A DNA stretch of 64,000 nt from Mycobacterium xenopi (GCF_009936235.1 NZ_AP022314.1:1116001-1180000); one strand, 5' to 3'; positions 16,041 through 24,847 are shown, numbered from the stretch's first letter. The notes: generated by a model not told the origin, from the letters alone. Numbers and translations: made by a program.

Positions 16041-17186
16041 TTAGAACACCCGGACCTGACCTTCGAGGACAGGAACCGTCTCGGGAAGGTGATAGGTCGC
16101 AATGCCGTTTTTGAACATGACCGCTTCGCGGGCCGCTTTCGGCAGATGCTTGACCAGCCAGCGCGGGTCGTCGAAGGTCCAGTGCGGGTAATCCGAGGAG
16201 TACAGCAGAATCTTGTCGCACTCCATCCACTCCAGCACCCGAGTCAGCTCGGTCTTGTCCTCCGGGTAATCCAGTGGCTGCGTCGTGAACTTGATGTGCT
16301 CCTTGAGGTATTCCGACGGCTTGCGCTTGATGTCCATCCGCGACTTGCGGGCTTCGTAGATCGCGTCCATCCGCCACATCAGCGGCAGCACCCAGGTGAA
16401 GGCGTGCTCGACGAACACGATCCGCAGCGTCGGGAAACGGTCGAACACGCCGTCGAAGATCAGGCTCATCACCTGGTTCGCGGCCAAAAGCGAGTAGGTG
16501 ACCATGAAGTCGTGGTTGTAGCTGGGGAACCCCACCGGCGGCATCGGCAGCATCTCGTAGTTGCTGCGAGACAGGTGGCAGCTCACCACGATGTCGTGTT
16601 TGGTCGCAGCGGCCCACACCGGGTCATACATGGGGTGGCCCCAGGACGGTCGCGGCTCGGCCTTGAGCAGGATCTGCGCCATGTACGGGTGGCCGGCCCA
16701 CCGTTCGATCTCACGGGCCGCGCCCGCAGGATCCTCGACCGCCACACAGATCGACCCGCGCCAGCGCTGGTGCCAGTTGTTGTGGCTGTCAAGCCAGTGC
16801 TTGTCCTGCCAGTCGTTGAGCGCGGACGACATCGCTTGGTGGGCTTCGGGTAGGCGGGGTGTGCGACCCCCCGGCTCCAGGATCGCGATGTCCGAACCCG
16901 CCTCCATGATCAGCTGCCGAAACGCCATATCCGGGTCGCTGCCCGGGAACTCGCCGTCGGGCGGGAAGGTGTCCACGCGCATCGCGTAGGAATGTGCGTA
17001 GTCGGGGGCGTCGTAGTAGATCAGCTCACCGACCTTGTGCTCGAGGAAAAACTTGCTCCGCCACGGCTCCGGGATGTACTGAATCAATTCGCCGCGTTTA
17101 GGCACCGGGTGAACGTCGGAGTCGACGCACCGCACGGCGATGCGTTCGGCCGCCGGAACCCGCTCTTGAACTTGTGTCACGGTCAT
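16041..17186 (-). CDS. Amidohydrolase-2 family metal-dependent hydrolase
   Basis: A 381-residue TIM-barrel protein related to amidohydrolase-2/ACMSD enzymes, which hydrolyse or decarboxylate ring-derived acids. Metal-site candidates are the N-terminal DSDVHP, SCHLSRS mid-protein, FVEHAFTW, and the C-terminal SSDYPHW with the catalytic Asp. All are present, so it should be active. It is 22 bp downstream of a degenerate paralog and probably shares its transcript. Substrate unknown. Confidence 0.88.
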   Translation of the reverse strand: MTVTQVQERVPAAERIAVRCVDSDVHPVPKRGELIQYIPEPWRSKFFLEHKVGELIYYDAPDYAHSYAMRVDTFPPDGEFPGSDPDMAFRQLIMEAGSDIAILEPGGRTPRLPEAHQAMSSALNDWQDKHWLDSHNNWHQRWRGSICVAVEDPAGAAREIERWAGHPYMAQILLKAEPRPSWGHPMYDPVWAAATKHDIVVSCHLSRSNYEMLPMPPVGFPSYNHDFMVTYSLLAANQVMSLIFDGVFDRFPTLRIVFVEHAFTWVLPLMWRMDAIYEARKSRMDIKRKPSEYLKEHIKFTTQPLDYPEDKTELTRVLEWMECDKILLYSSDYPHWTFDDPRWLVKHLPKAAREAVMFKNGIATYHLPETVPVLEGQVRVF

Positions 17187-17208
17187 CGTCGTCTCCCTTT
17201 GTCTACGT

Positions 17209-18300
17209 CTACTGTGCGGCCAACTGGACCGGAATGTCTATGCCATACAGCTCGGCGGCATTGCGCCAGCACACCTTCTCGCGCTGCTCGGCGGTGAGCG
17301 CTCTGGGCAGCTTGCTGACATCCCAGCAGTGCCAGTGCGGATAGCTCGACCCGAACATCACCATGTTCTCTTTGCCCGTGAAGCTGAACCACTGGTCGGC
17401 GAACTCGGCGTCGCCGGGACCGTCGAAGCTGCCCGCGACGAAATACACGTGCCCCGGTAGATAGTCGCTGGGTATCCGCGGCGCCCACGGTGTTTGCTCG
17501 AGGTGGGGCCGACCGAAGACATCCATTCGCCAGATGAACGGGGTTAGGAAGTCCGCGGCACCGTCGGCCCACACGAACTTCACTCCTGGGAACCGTTCGA
17601 AGACCCCCTCGGCGATCATGTTCATCAGGTGGTACAGGTAGTTCAGCGCCATGAAGCTGACGTACTGCTCGTAGGTGCGGGTGTGGCCCGACGGCGTCGG
17701 CGGGAAACCAATGCCTTCGCCGGTCTCGATATGCACGGCCACCGGAAGGTTGGCGTCGGCCGCGGCCTCCCACAACGGCCAGAATTGTGGTTTGCCATAG
17801 AGTTCCCGCGACTGCAGCGGAACACCGATCTGTACCACGCGGGGGTGGTCCCGGTATTTCGCGAGCTCGCGCAGCGCACCAGCGATGTCGTCGGGGTTCA
17901 CCCGGATGGTCCCGCGAAACCGGTCACCAAAGGCCGGGGACTCCAGCCAGCGCGACACCATCATCTCGTTGTGCGCTGCACACAGCGCGCTGCCCAAATG
18001 CCGGTCAGGCATGATGCCCCGGCCCATTGGATGCAGGACCGCAACGTCGACGCCGCGCTCGCTGAACAGGTGATTGCCGACGAAATCGGGATCGGAGCCG
18101 GGATAGCCGCGATCCGGACCGCGGGTGTCGCGGGCATATTCACCGCCGGGCGCCCCGTACCAGTCCATCTCGTAGTCGGGAAAGCCCCGGCTCTTGAACG
18201 GCTCGCGCAGGAATTTGCGGAGGTCAGGCGTGGACGCGAAAAAGATGTGCACGCTCGCGTCGACAAGCGGCGTACGCGTTCCGTCGGGGTGCTGTATCAC
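17209..18300 (-). CDS. Amidohydrolase-2 family protein, probably degenerate active site
   Basis: A 363-residue paralog of the following amidohydrolase. The GTG at 18300, with AAGGG eight bases upstream, is preferred over a TTG at 18324. Several metal-site residues differ: the N-terminal motif is DASVHIF, the His-containing third strand reads FVWADGAADF, and the conserved SDYPH near the C-terminus is SSYPH, replacing the catalytic Asp by Ser. It may be a non-catalytic partner of the intact enzyme. A 15-bp palindrome lies 178 bp upstream and another 269 bp upstream. Confidence 0.85.
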   Translation of the reverse strand: MIQHPDGTRTPLVDASVHIFFASTPDLRKFLREPFKSRGFPDYEMDWYGAPGGEYARDTRGPDRGYPGSDPDFVGNHLFSERGVDVAVLHPMGRGIMPDRHLGSALCAAHNEMMVSRWLESPAFGDRFRGTIRVNPDDIAGALRELAKYRDHPRVVQIGVPLQSRELYGKPQFWPLWEAAADANLPVAVHIETGEGIGFPPTPSGHTRTYEQYVSFMALNYLYHLMNMIAEGVFERFPGVKFVWADGAADFLTPFIWRMDVFGRPHLEQTPWAPRIPSDYLPGHVYFVAGSFDGPGDAEFADQWFSFTGKENMVMFGSSYPHWHCWDVSKLPRALTAEQREKVCWRNAAELYGIDIPVQLAAQ

Positions 18301-18477
18301 TAAACCAACCCTTCGCGGTTCCAACCACCGAGTCGGACCAGCTGGTCATACGATAGGTAATCTAACATTTCCGTTGTTCGCCAATCAACGCGTTTCCGGT
18401 AAGCATTTCGATTCACCATTGTCCCAGGTGGCCGCCACTATCGCCACCGTTCACTGTAAGTGGTGTTCTTGTCATTG

Positions 18478-18492
18478 GACAATATCATTCTC
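18478..18492. promoter_or_regulatory. Operator-like palindrome, one mismatch
   Basis: GACAATATCATTCTC, differing from the perfect palindrome GAGAATATCATTCTC (56446-56460) at one base of the left arm. It lies between divergent operons, 91 bp from a perfect copy. Probably bound by the same unidentified regulator. Confidence 0.65.
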
Positions 18493-18568
18493 CCCTCGAC
18501 TTGTTACGGCCGCTTGGCCTCCATCCGACGCGGACGAGGCGCACTGGAGACTGTCACTGCGCTAATCG

Positions 18569-18583
18569 GAGAATGATATTCTC
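18569..18583. promoter_or_regulatory. Operator-like perfect palindrome GAGAAT-N3-ATTCTC
   Basis: GAGAATGATATTCTC, two exact 6-bp arms around GAT. It is the exact reverse complement of the copy at 56446-56460. It stands 37-51 bp before the acyl-CoA dehydrogenase start, in the core promoter zone, consistent with repression. Confidence 0.75.
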
Positions 18584-18619
18584 AAGCTGTCGGCGACCAC
18601 AGCGAGGAGGCGGGCGGGG

Positions 18620-19618
18620 ATGCTTTTGGAGTTCGATGCTGACCAGCGACTGTGGCAAGACACGGTGCGCGATGTCGTCACCAAACAATGCCCGCCATCG
18701 CTGGTGCGCAGCGTCGCCGAGGACGCCGTCGACCCCACACCGCTATGGAAGTCCTATGTGGACCTCGGCTGGACCGAGCTGAGCGAGCCGACGAGCGCGG
18801 TGGAACTGGCCATCGTGCTCGAAGAGTTGGGTCGCGCCACCGATCCGACGCCGTTTTTGGCCACGATGACCCAATTCGCGCCGTTGGCCGGCGGGCGCTA
18901 CGACCCGCACGAGTCGGGCACCGCGGTGTATCACGGGGTGGCCGCGCGTCGAGATGGCCAGGGATGGGTCCTAGAGGGCACGGCCCGCCACGTCCTCGAT
19001 GGTGACCGGGTGGACCGGCTGGCGGTGGTGACGGACGCCGGGGTCTTCATTGTCGGCGCCGGTGAGGTATCTGCCCGCCGCAGTTCGGTGTTCGACCCGG
19101 TATTGCATGTCGCCGAGGTGACATTCGCTGGTGTGGGGGTGCCCGACGGCGCTCGGGTCAATGTCGACGTCGAGCGCGCCCACCATGTTGCGCTGGCCGG
19201 GATGGCGATGACGATGGTCGGTGCCTGCCAACGCATCCTCGACCTCGTCCTCGACCATGTCCGCAGCCGCCACCAGTTCGGGGTGCCGATCGGGTCATTC
19301 CAAGCCGTGCAGCACAAGGCCGCCGACATGCATGTGGCGATCGAGCGCGCCCGCGCACTGGGATATTTTGCTGCACTGACGATTTCGGCCGACGACCCCC
19401 GGCGACGGTTAGCCGCTGCGATGGCCAAGGCCTCGGCGGGAGAGTGCCAGGCGCTGGTGTTCCGCCACGGCCTGCAGCTTTTCGGCGCGATGGGATTCAC
19501 GTGGGAGAACGACCTACAGTTCGCACTCAAGCGAGCCAAAGCCGGCGAACTCATGCTAGGGGGCGCGGCCGAGCATCGGGCGATGATCGCGGAGGAGTAC
19601 CGTGCAGCTGACTTTTGA
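18620..19618 (+). CDS. Acyl-CoA dehydrogenase, short subunit of a pair
   Basis: A 332-residue FadE-family protein, shorter than usual. The N-terminal helical part and C-terminal FAD-binding part (RSRHQFGVPIGSFQAVQH, LQLFGAMGFTWEND) are present, but the middle beta-domain lacks the MxEPxAGSD motif seen in its neighbour. The next acyl-CoA dehydrogenase gene overlaps it by 17 bp. This organisation matches the heteromeric alpha2beta2 FadE pairs of mycobacterial steroid degradation. ATG 18620 has GAGGAGG upstream. Confidence 0.88.
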   Translation: MLLEFDADQRLWQDTVRDVVTKQCPPSLVRSVAEDAVDPTPLWKSYVDLGWTELSEPTSAVELAIVLEELGRATDPTPFLATMTQFAPLAGGRYDPHESGTAVYHGVAARRDGQGWVLEGTARHVLDGDRVDRLAVVTDAGVFIVGAGEVSARRSSVFDPVLHVAEVTFAGVGVPDGARVNVDVERAHHVALAGMAMTMVGACQRILDLVLDHVRSRHQFGVPIGSFQAVQHKAADMHVAIERARALGYFAALTISADDPRRRLAAAMAKASAGECQALVFRHGLQLFGAMGFTWENDLQFALKRAKAGELMLGGAAEHRAMIAEEYRAADF

Positions 19619-20777
19619 CGCCGACGTCGAGGCCTTCCGGGCCGAGTTTGTCGCATTCCTCGACGAACATTTGCCCGACGCGGCTGAGACCTTAGAGCGG
19701 CCGCGCTCGGTGTCGCACATGCCGGCGTGGGCGCGGCGTTGGCAGCGGCTGCTGTTCGACAACGGCTGGCTGCTGCCGGGACAACCGCCAGAGTTCGGGG
19801 GCCGCAACGCCACCGTTTTGCAGCAGTTTGTGCACCTCGAGGAGCTGTGCCGACGCCGGATCTATCACAGCTTCAACCCCCAAGGCGTGAATATCGTTGC
19901 GGCGTCGCTGTTGTCGTTCGGCACCGAGGAACAGAAGCGCCGCTGGGCAGTGCCGATTCTGCGGGCCGAGATCACCGCGTCGCTGGGGATGAGCGAGCCA
20001 AGCGCTGGCTCGGATCTGGCGTCGCTGCGCACCCGGGCGGTGCGCGACGGGGATCATTTCGTGGTCAATGGGCAGAAAGTGTGGACGTCTGGAGCCCATG
20101 ACGCCGATGTATTGCTGACTTTCGTGCGTACCGATCCGAATGCACCCAAGCACAAAGGGATTAGCGCTTTGCTGATCCCGACCGATACGCCGGGCGTGGT
20201 GCGCCGGCCGTTCCCGTCGATCTGTAGTCGCGACGACCTTGACTTCAACGAAGTGTTTTTCACCGATGTCCGCGTTCCGGCGGAGAACCTGGTCGGGGAG
20301 CAAAACCAGGGATGGCGGGTAGCCAACGGATCACTGGGCCATGAACGCACGATGATGTGGCTGGGTTTCGCCGACCGGTTGCACAACCTCATCACCGATT
20401 TCCACCCGACCACGGCCCTCGACCGCGACCACTACGCCACCCTGGTCATGGACCACCACGCGTTACGGCTGCTCGGGTCGGTGGCGCTAGCCCGCGCAGC
20501 CCGCGGCGAAGAAGACGTTCCCGGGCTGTCGGTGCTCAAGCTGCTAGGCTCCGAAGCCGAACGAAGCGCCTGCGAACACGCCCTGGCCGCTGCCGGCTCC
20601 GACGGCCTCATTCACCCTACGCTGACGGGCCCCTACGCCCCGATGAACCTGGATCACTATTTCGCCAGCTGGTTCGAGCGCTATGCCCGCAGTTTCTCTG
20701 GCACCATCGCCGGCGGCACTTCGGAGATCCACCGCAACATCATCGCCCAGCGAGTGCTCGGCCTGCCGCAGCGTTGA
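19602..20777 (+). CDS. Acyl-CoA dehydrogenase, catalytic-type subunit
   Basis: A 391-residue FadE with the motif MSEPSAGSD (about residue 130), QKVWTSGA and a C-terminal GGTSEIHRNIIA carrying the Glu in the usual catalytic position. The GTG at 19602 lies inside the end of the preceding gene, in another frame, giving tight coupling. It likely forms a heteromer with that protein. Steroid-linked FadE pairs act on short side-chain or ring-fragment CoA esters; a similar bulky substrate is inferred. Confidence 0.9.
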   Translation: MQLTFDADVEAFRAEFVAFLDEHLPDAAETLERPRSVSHMPAWARRWQRLLFDNGWLLPGQPPEFGGRNATVLQQFVHLEELCRRRIYHSFNPQGVNIVAASLLSFGTEEQKRRWAVPILRAEITASLGMSEPSAGSDLASLRTRAVRDGDHFVVNGQKVWTSGAHDADVLLTFVRTDPNAPKHKGISALLIPTDTPGVVRRPFPSICSRDDLDFNEVFFTDVRVPAENLVGEQNQGWRVANGSLGHERTMMWLGFADRLHNLITDFHPTTALDRDHYATLVMDHHALRLLGSVALARAARGEEDVPGLSVLKLLGSEAERSACEHALAAAGSDGLIHPTLTGPYAPMNLDHYFASWFERYARSFSGTIAGGTSEIHRNIIAQRVLGLPQR

Positions 20778-20793
20778 CGGGCACTCCCTCGCG

Positions 20794-21104
20794 CTCACTT
20801 ACCATGGCGCCCCTTGCGTCCACGGCTGTCCGGCAACACCACGACCGCGATGGCCTCGTCGCGACGAAGGGTGAGCAGGTGGGGATCGGATGTGGCGGCC
20901 GCTGTCGCTGCAGCACGAGCGACTTCGGCGACCACGCAATCGGCAAAACTCACGCCGCGGCGTCGACCGTCTTAGTGGCGGGCCTCGGAGCAGCCCCGCC
21001 CGCCTCGCCACCGCCGCGTCCAACGGCGACGGGTCGGCCGGTCCCAGTAGGGCGACATCCAGGACTGCTTCTTCTTCGGTGGCTTTCTCGATGCAAGCCT
21101 CGCC
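20794..21104 (-). pseudogene. Probable PIN-domain (VapC-like) toxin relic with frameshifts
   Basis: There is no intact gene in this gap. On the minus strand three frames in succession give PIN-like pieces: IEKATEEEAVLDVALLGPAD then PLDAAVARRAGLL in one frame; ATKTVDAAA in a second; and SFADCVVAEVARAAATAAATSDPHLL then AVVVLPDSRG in a third, ending at 20794-20796. The order and the DCVVA...TSDPHLL pattern fit a VapC C-terminus. At least two frameshifts and a missing N-terminus make it dead. Weaker assignment than the 6.3-kb relic. Confidence 0.5.
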
Positions 21105-21554
21105 CTAATACCGCACCAGCGTGAACGGATACGTCTCCGTTCCACCCGGCCCACCGCCGCAACTCGACCCGTAGGTCGTCACCAATGTGCCGGACAGTGT
21201 GGCCGGATCCCATGTGTAGGTGTCGTGCGAGGGAAGGAAGTAGACGACGCAACGCACGCCGTCGGGAATGTCGACGGTGAACGTGTAGTGGCCGTTCGCC
21301 AGGTGCGCGTTTCCGTCGTACGGCGCCGCCTGCCCGTTGGGCCTGGGGATGGCTTGGATGGTGACACAGTCGTCGGCGGGCGGGGTGCACGGCCGGATTG
21401 CCCAAATCCACCTGTGGTTAGGAAAATCGCGCGCAATCTGCAGTTCGTAGTTGCCGATCTGCATGCCGGCGCGGCTTACCGGGGCGAAGACCACCGCAGC
21501 CGCCACCAGCACGGCGGCCACTGCCAACGCTTTGAGCGGTTGCCGTCGGTTCAT
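21105..21554 (-). CDS. Exported protein, unknown function
   Basis: A 149-residue protein with a signal peptide: MNRRQPLKALAVAAVLVAAA, then a probable cleavage near SRAG (about residue 30). The mature domain is beta-rich with paired Cys (RPCTPPADDC; RCVVYF; GSSC), suggesting disulfides. It has the style of small secreted proteins of unknown function found widely in mycobacteria. It lies 12 bp after the P450 gene of the same strand and may be its last co-transcribed gene. Confidence 0.8.
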   Translation of the reverse strand: MNRRQPLKALAVAAVLVAAAVVFAPVSRAGMQIGNYELQIARDFPNHRWIWAIRPCTPPADDCVTIQAIPRPNGQAAPYDGNAHLANGHYTFTVDIPDGVRCVVYFLPSHDTYTWDPATLSGTLVTTYGSSCGGGPGGTETYPFTLVRY

Positions 21555-21566
21555 CTGCTCAGTATG

Positions 21567-22940
21567 TCAGTCGATGACAGCGGCTTCCTTGTATTCGGTA
21601 ATCGGCCTGGCCAGACCCTGCTCGTCGCAGATCCGCTGCAGTTTTTCCAGCGTCTCGTCAAGGCCGGCGCCGATCCGGGGGCCGGGTGTGAAGGTGGCCG
21701 GCAGATGCCGCATGCCCTGGATGACGCCGATGGTGTCGTAGTGCACTGTGCCCGCAGGATCGCAGCGGTAGTCGGGCAGGCGGTCGAGCACCGCCGTGAG
21801 CATCGACTTGAACACCACCCGCGCGACGTTGGATCCAGCGCAACGGTGAACGCCCAATCCGAAGCTGAAGTGCCGATTACCCTTGCGGTCCAAGATGACC
21901 TGGTTCGGATCGGCGAACACCGACGGGTCGCGGTTGGCCATCGCCCACGAGATCCACAGGCGTTCGCCCTCTTTGAACCGGGTGCCGAAGAATTCACAAT
22001 CCTGGGAGAACGTCCGGCCGTCGCCGGGCGCAGGGGTGAAGTAGCGCAGGAACTCTTCGGTCGCCGAGTCCAGCAACGTGTCGCGCTCACGGCTGAGCAG
22101 CTCGCGCTGATCGGGGTGCTGCGACAGCCATTCCAGCGCGTGCGCCGTCAGCGCCGTCGTGGTGTCGAAGCCGCCGCCGATGATCAGGCCCAGCATGCCG
22201 AACAGTTCGAGGTCGGGTGCCGGTTCGCCGTCGATGCGCAGCTGAATAAGCGCGTTGATCATGCCGGGGCGCGGGTTCTCCCGGATCTCAACGAGATTGC
22301 TGAACAGGTCGACGCCCATCTGCCGGTGCTGCTCAGCCACCCGCTCCGCCTCCGGCGAGTGTTCGGGAGTGTATACCGCCGCGTGCACGGGCTCGCTGTA
22401 CATCTTCCATTTCTTGAGCGGAATACCCAGCATCGCCAGGGTGAGCACGGCCGGCACCACGTTGGCGAGATCGTCGACGAAGTCGATGCGGCCCTCTTGG
22501 ATCTTGTCGTCCAGACAGGCGCGCACCACGTCGTCGACGAAGGGCACCCACCGTTTCACAGCGGCCGGAGACATGTACGGATTCAGCACGTTTCGGTAAA
22601 TACGGTGCTCGGGATCGTCCATCTCCAGCATCCCGCCCCGGATGCCGCTGGCGCGTCGAGCCGGGGGGATGCTGATGCCCTGGTATGCCGGTCGTTCCCC
22701 GGTGAGGTCGTGATCGTTTGAGACATACGGGCAGCGGGCTAGCTCGAACACCTCCCGGTTGCCGGCCGCCACCCAGTGGCCGCCGTACGTGTCGGTCCAG
22801 GCGATCGGGCACTTGGCGAGCATCTCCTCGGTGATCGCCTCGAACTGGTCGCGGTACTCGGGCGTATGGCGGTCGAAGTGGTAGCGGGGTTGCCTGCGCT
22901 GGTTGTCAGCGTCTGCGGCCGTCCTGTCTTGCACGGTCAC
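21567..22940 (-). CDS. Cytochrome P450
   Basis: A 457-residue class I P450, the longest of the five here. The I-helix reads GGGFDTTT, ExxR is EFLR, and the heme loop FGLGVHRCAG places the axial Cys near residue 367. It is divergent from the other four P450s. Its GTG start overlaps the stop of the upstream ferredoxin (GTGA), so here the ferredoxin gene comes first, the reverse of the other two pairs. Upstream SDR genes on the same strand suggest sequential oxidation of a hydroxylated product. Confidence 0.94.
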   Translation of the reverse strand: MTVQDRTAADADNQRRQPRYHFDRHTPEYRDQFEAITEEMLAKCPIAWTDTYGGHWVAAGNREVFELARCPYVSNDHDLTGERPAYQGISIPPARRASGIRGGMLEMDDPEHRIYRNVLNPYMSPAAVKRWVPFVDDVVRACLDDKIQEGRIDFVDDLANVVPAVLTLAMLGIPLKKWKMYSEPVHAAVYTPEHSPEAERVAEQHRQMGVDLFSNLVEIRENPRPGMINALIQLRIDGEPAPDLELFGMLGLIIGGGFDTTTALTAHALEWLSQHPDQRELLSRERDTLLDSATEEFLRYFTPAPGDGRTFSQDCEFFGTRFKEGERLWISWAMANRDPSVFADPNQVILDRKGNRHFSFGLGVHRCAGSNVARVVFKSMLTAVLDRLPDYRCDPAGTVHYDTIGVIQGMRHLPATFTPGPRIGAGLDETLEKLQRICDEQGLARPITEYKEAAVID

Positions 22941-23182
22941 GACGTTGCCTCCCTTGGCTTTTCGAATTCAGAGTTATTGCCTGACGGTTCGGCATCGATG
23001 AAAATCGCGCACTCCGGGCAAGATTGGGCGGCTTCGCGAACCTTGTCTTCCAGGTCGCGCGGGACTTCGTCGAAGACCGCCGACGAGTGGCCATCGATGT
23101 CGTCAAGCTCGAATGCCTCCGGTGCGATCATCGAACACAATGTGTGTCCCTGGCACCGCTCGGGATCGACCCAAACCTTCAT
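22937..23182 (-). CDS. [3Fe-4S]-type ferredoxin, P450 partner
   Basis: An 81-residue ferredoxin: CQGHTLC (residues 10-16) with His at the variable position, and a CP near residue 55. A hydrophilic C-terminal tail extends beyond the usual length. ATG 23182 is used because it matches the family N-terminus (MKVWVDPERC). It is coupled to the P450 by a 4-bp overlap. Confidence 0.92.
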   Translation of the reverse strand: MKVWVDPERCQGHTLCSMIAPEAFELDDIDGHSSAVFDEVPRDLEDKVREAAQSCPECAIFIDAEPSGNNSEFEKPREATS

Positions 23183-23192
23183 AGACTTCCCC

Positions 23193-24053
23193 TCAGATGT
23201 GGTAGTCGTACCACTTGAGATAGCCGCCGGCGTCGACACGTAACTGCATCCCGGTCACGTATCGAGCTTCGTCGGAGGCCAGCCACAAAACCGCGTTGCT
23301 GATGTCCTCCGGTTCGACGTACGGGATCTTCATCGCCTGCTGCACCCCGAACACCGGTTCGGCGTCCGCGCGGGTCGGGTGCTGCAGGTCGGGCCGGAAG
23401 GCGCGGTACATCGGCTCGCTCTGCAGCATCGGGGTGTTGGTGTTCGTCGGGTGAATGACGTTGGCGCGGATGCCGCGCGGTGCCAGTTCGGCAGCCAGCA
23501 CGTGGACGTACTCCGCGATCAGCCGCTTGGAGTACAGGTATGCCATGCCGCCCGGATCGGCACCGGGATTGTCATTCTTGGCGACGTCCATCAGCGCGGC
23601 GGTGGAAGCAGTGGCGATGATCGACGCGCCCTCGCTCAAATGCGGCAACGACACCTGGATTGCGTTGATGGTGCCGATCAGGTTGGTGTTCCACACGTCG
23701 CACCAGGCCTGCAGCGGTGGGCTGCCCTGCATGCCGGCCACACCGGCCTGCGCAACCACGATGTCGAGCTTGCCGAATTCGGCCAGGCCGTTGTCGAGGG
23801 CAGCGCGCAATTGCGCGGCCTCGCGCACATCGGCCTGGGCGGTCACCACACCTTGGCCGGTCTTCTCTACCAGCCGCGCGGTTTCGTCGAGGTCTTCGGG
23901 CCGGGCCATGGGATATCCCATGGACTCGATGTCACGGCAGATGTCCACGGCGATGATGTCGGCGCCCTCTTCGGCCAGCCGGACCGCGTGGCTGCGGCCC
24001 TGCCCACGCGCGGCACCGGTAACGAAAGCGACTTTTCCCTGAACCCTTCCCAC
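23193..24053 (-). CDS. Mycofactocin-coupled SDR-family oxidoreductase
   Basis: A 286-residue short-chain dehydrogenase. TGAARGQGRSHAVRLAEEGA and VDICRD near the N-terminus are the signature of the mycofactocin-coupled SDR group, in which bound NAD is re-oxidised through the peptide-derived cofactor mycofactocin. The active site YLYSK gives Tyr-x3-Lys. The GTG at 24053 has AAGGAAG upstream. It lies 10 bp from the ferredoxin gene. It likely oxidises an alcohol made by the P450. No mycofactocin biosynthesis genes are in the window. Confidence 0.88.
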   Translation of the reverse strand: MGRVQGKVAFVTGAARGQGRSHAVRLAEEGADIIAVDICRDIESMGYPMARPEDLDETARLVEKTGQGVVTAQADVREAAQLRAALDNGLAEFGKLDIVVAQAGVAGMQGSPPLQAWCDVWNTNLIGTINAIQVSLPHLSEGASIIATASTAALMDVAKNDNPGADPGGMAYLYSKRLIAEYVHVLAAELAPRGIRANVIHPTNTNTPMLQSEPMYRAFRPDLQHPTRADAEPVFGVQQAMKIPYVEPEDISNAVLWLASDEARYVTGMQLRVDAGGYLKWYDYHI

Positions 24054-24085
24054 AAGACTTCCTTTCGATTCATGACCCCGATGAG

Positions 24086-24799
24086 CTATGTGTTTCGGCC
24101 GCCGTTGACGCCCAAGATTTGTCCGGTGATGTAGCCGGCCTCCTCCGACACCAGAAAGGCGCACGCCGCGGCGATGTCTTCCGGTTTGCCGATCCGGCGA
24201 ACCGGGGTCGCGGCGATGTTTTTCTCGATGTCGCCGAGATGGCCCTGCTCCGCGGCCTTGCGCAGCATCGGGGTGTCGATGAAACCGGGCGGCACCGCGT
24301 TGACCGTGATGCCGCTTGGCCCGTACTCCAGCGCCAACGACTTGGTGAGCCCGTTGACCGCCGATTTGGCCGCCACATAGTGCGACATATAGGGGACGCC
24401 GGAATGCGTGCTCGACGACGAGATATTGACGATTCGTCCCCAGCCGGCCTCCAGCATGTCCGGCAAGACCGCCTGAATGGTGTGGAAGACGCCGTTGAGG
24501 TTGACGTCGATGATGCGCTGCCACTCGTCGAACGTGATGTGGACAAACCGCTTAAACCCGTCAAGGCCCGCGGCGTTGACCAGAATCGTGACCGGCCCCC
24601 ACTGGCCGCGGATCGCCGAGAGCGCGGCATCGACCTGTGCGCGGTCCGTGACATCGGCGGTGAAGGCAAATTCAGTCTCTGCCGGTTTGAGGTCGATGGT
24701 GGCCACCCGATGGCCGTCTTTGCGCAGCCGCTCGGCGACGGCCAACCCGATACCCGATCCGCCGCCCGTGACAACAGCGGTCCTCACGCCGCGATCCAA
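24086..24799 (-). CDS. SDR-family oxidoreductase (FabG-like)
   Basis: A 237-residue classical SDR: TGGGSGIG for NAD(P) binding, NAAG, and YVAAK as the catalytic Tyr-x3-Lys, with NISSSS preceding. It could act as a 3-hydroxyacyl-CoA or alcohol dehydrogenase. The start is either TTG 24799 or GTG 24787; the second removes only four residues. It heads the SDR-SDR-ferredoxin-P450 transcript, divergent from the aldehyde dehydrogenase operon. Confidence 0.88.
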   Translation of the reverse strand: MDRGVRTAVVTGGGSGIGLAVAERLRKDGHRVATIDLKPAETEFAFTADVTDRAQVDAALSAIRGQWGPVTILVNAAGLDGFKRFVHITFDEWQRIIDVNLNGVFHTIQAVLPDMLEAGWGRIVNISSSSTHSGVPYMSHYVAAKSAVNGLTKSLALEYGPSGITVNAVPPGFIDTPMLRKAAEQGHLGDIEKNIAATPVRRIGKPEDIAAACAFLVSEEAGYITGQILGVNGGRNT

Positions 24800-24847
24800 A
24801 GCGGGGGCGCTAACTTTTCAGTCATCAAGAACATCCCTTCCGATTAT

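Larger units (their letters stand above)
18301..18619. promoter_or_regulatory. Divergent promoter region, amidohydrolase operon / acyl-CoA dehydrogenase pair
   Basis: This 319-bp gap has no credible gene. It separates two divergent operons and holds two copies of the same palindrome (18478-18492 and 18569-18583), the second 37 bp before the acyl-CoA dehydrogenase start. It is AT-richer than its surroundings. GAGGAGG at 18601-18607 is the ribosome-binding region of the 18620 gene. Confidence 0.7.

Noticed and set aside
15633..16853. A 406-codon open frame on the plus strand antisense to the Rieske and amidohydrolase genes
   Set aside because: It is His/Arg-rich with no motif and mirrors two genes with clear domains; long antisense frames are expected at this GC content.
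21225..22721. A 498-codon open frame on the plus strand opposite the exported protein and P450 genes
   Set aside because: No recognisable domain, and the opposite strand encodes a P450 with all expected motifs.
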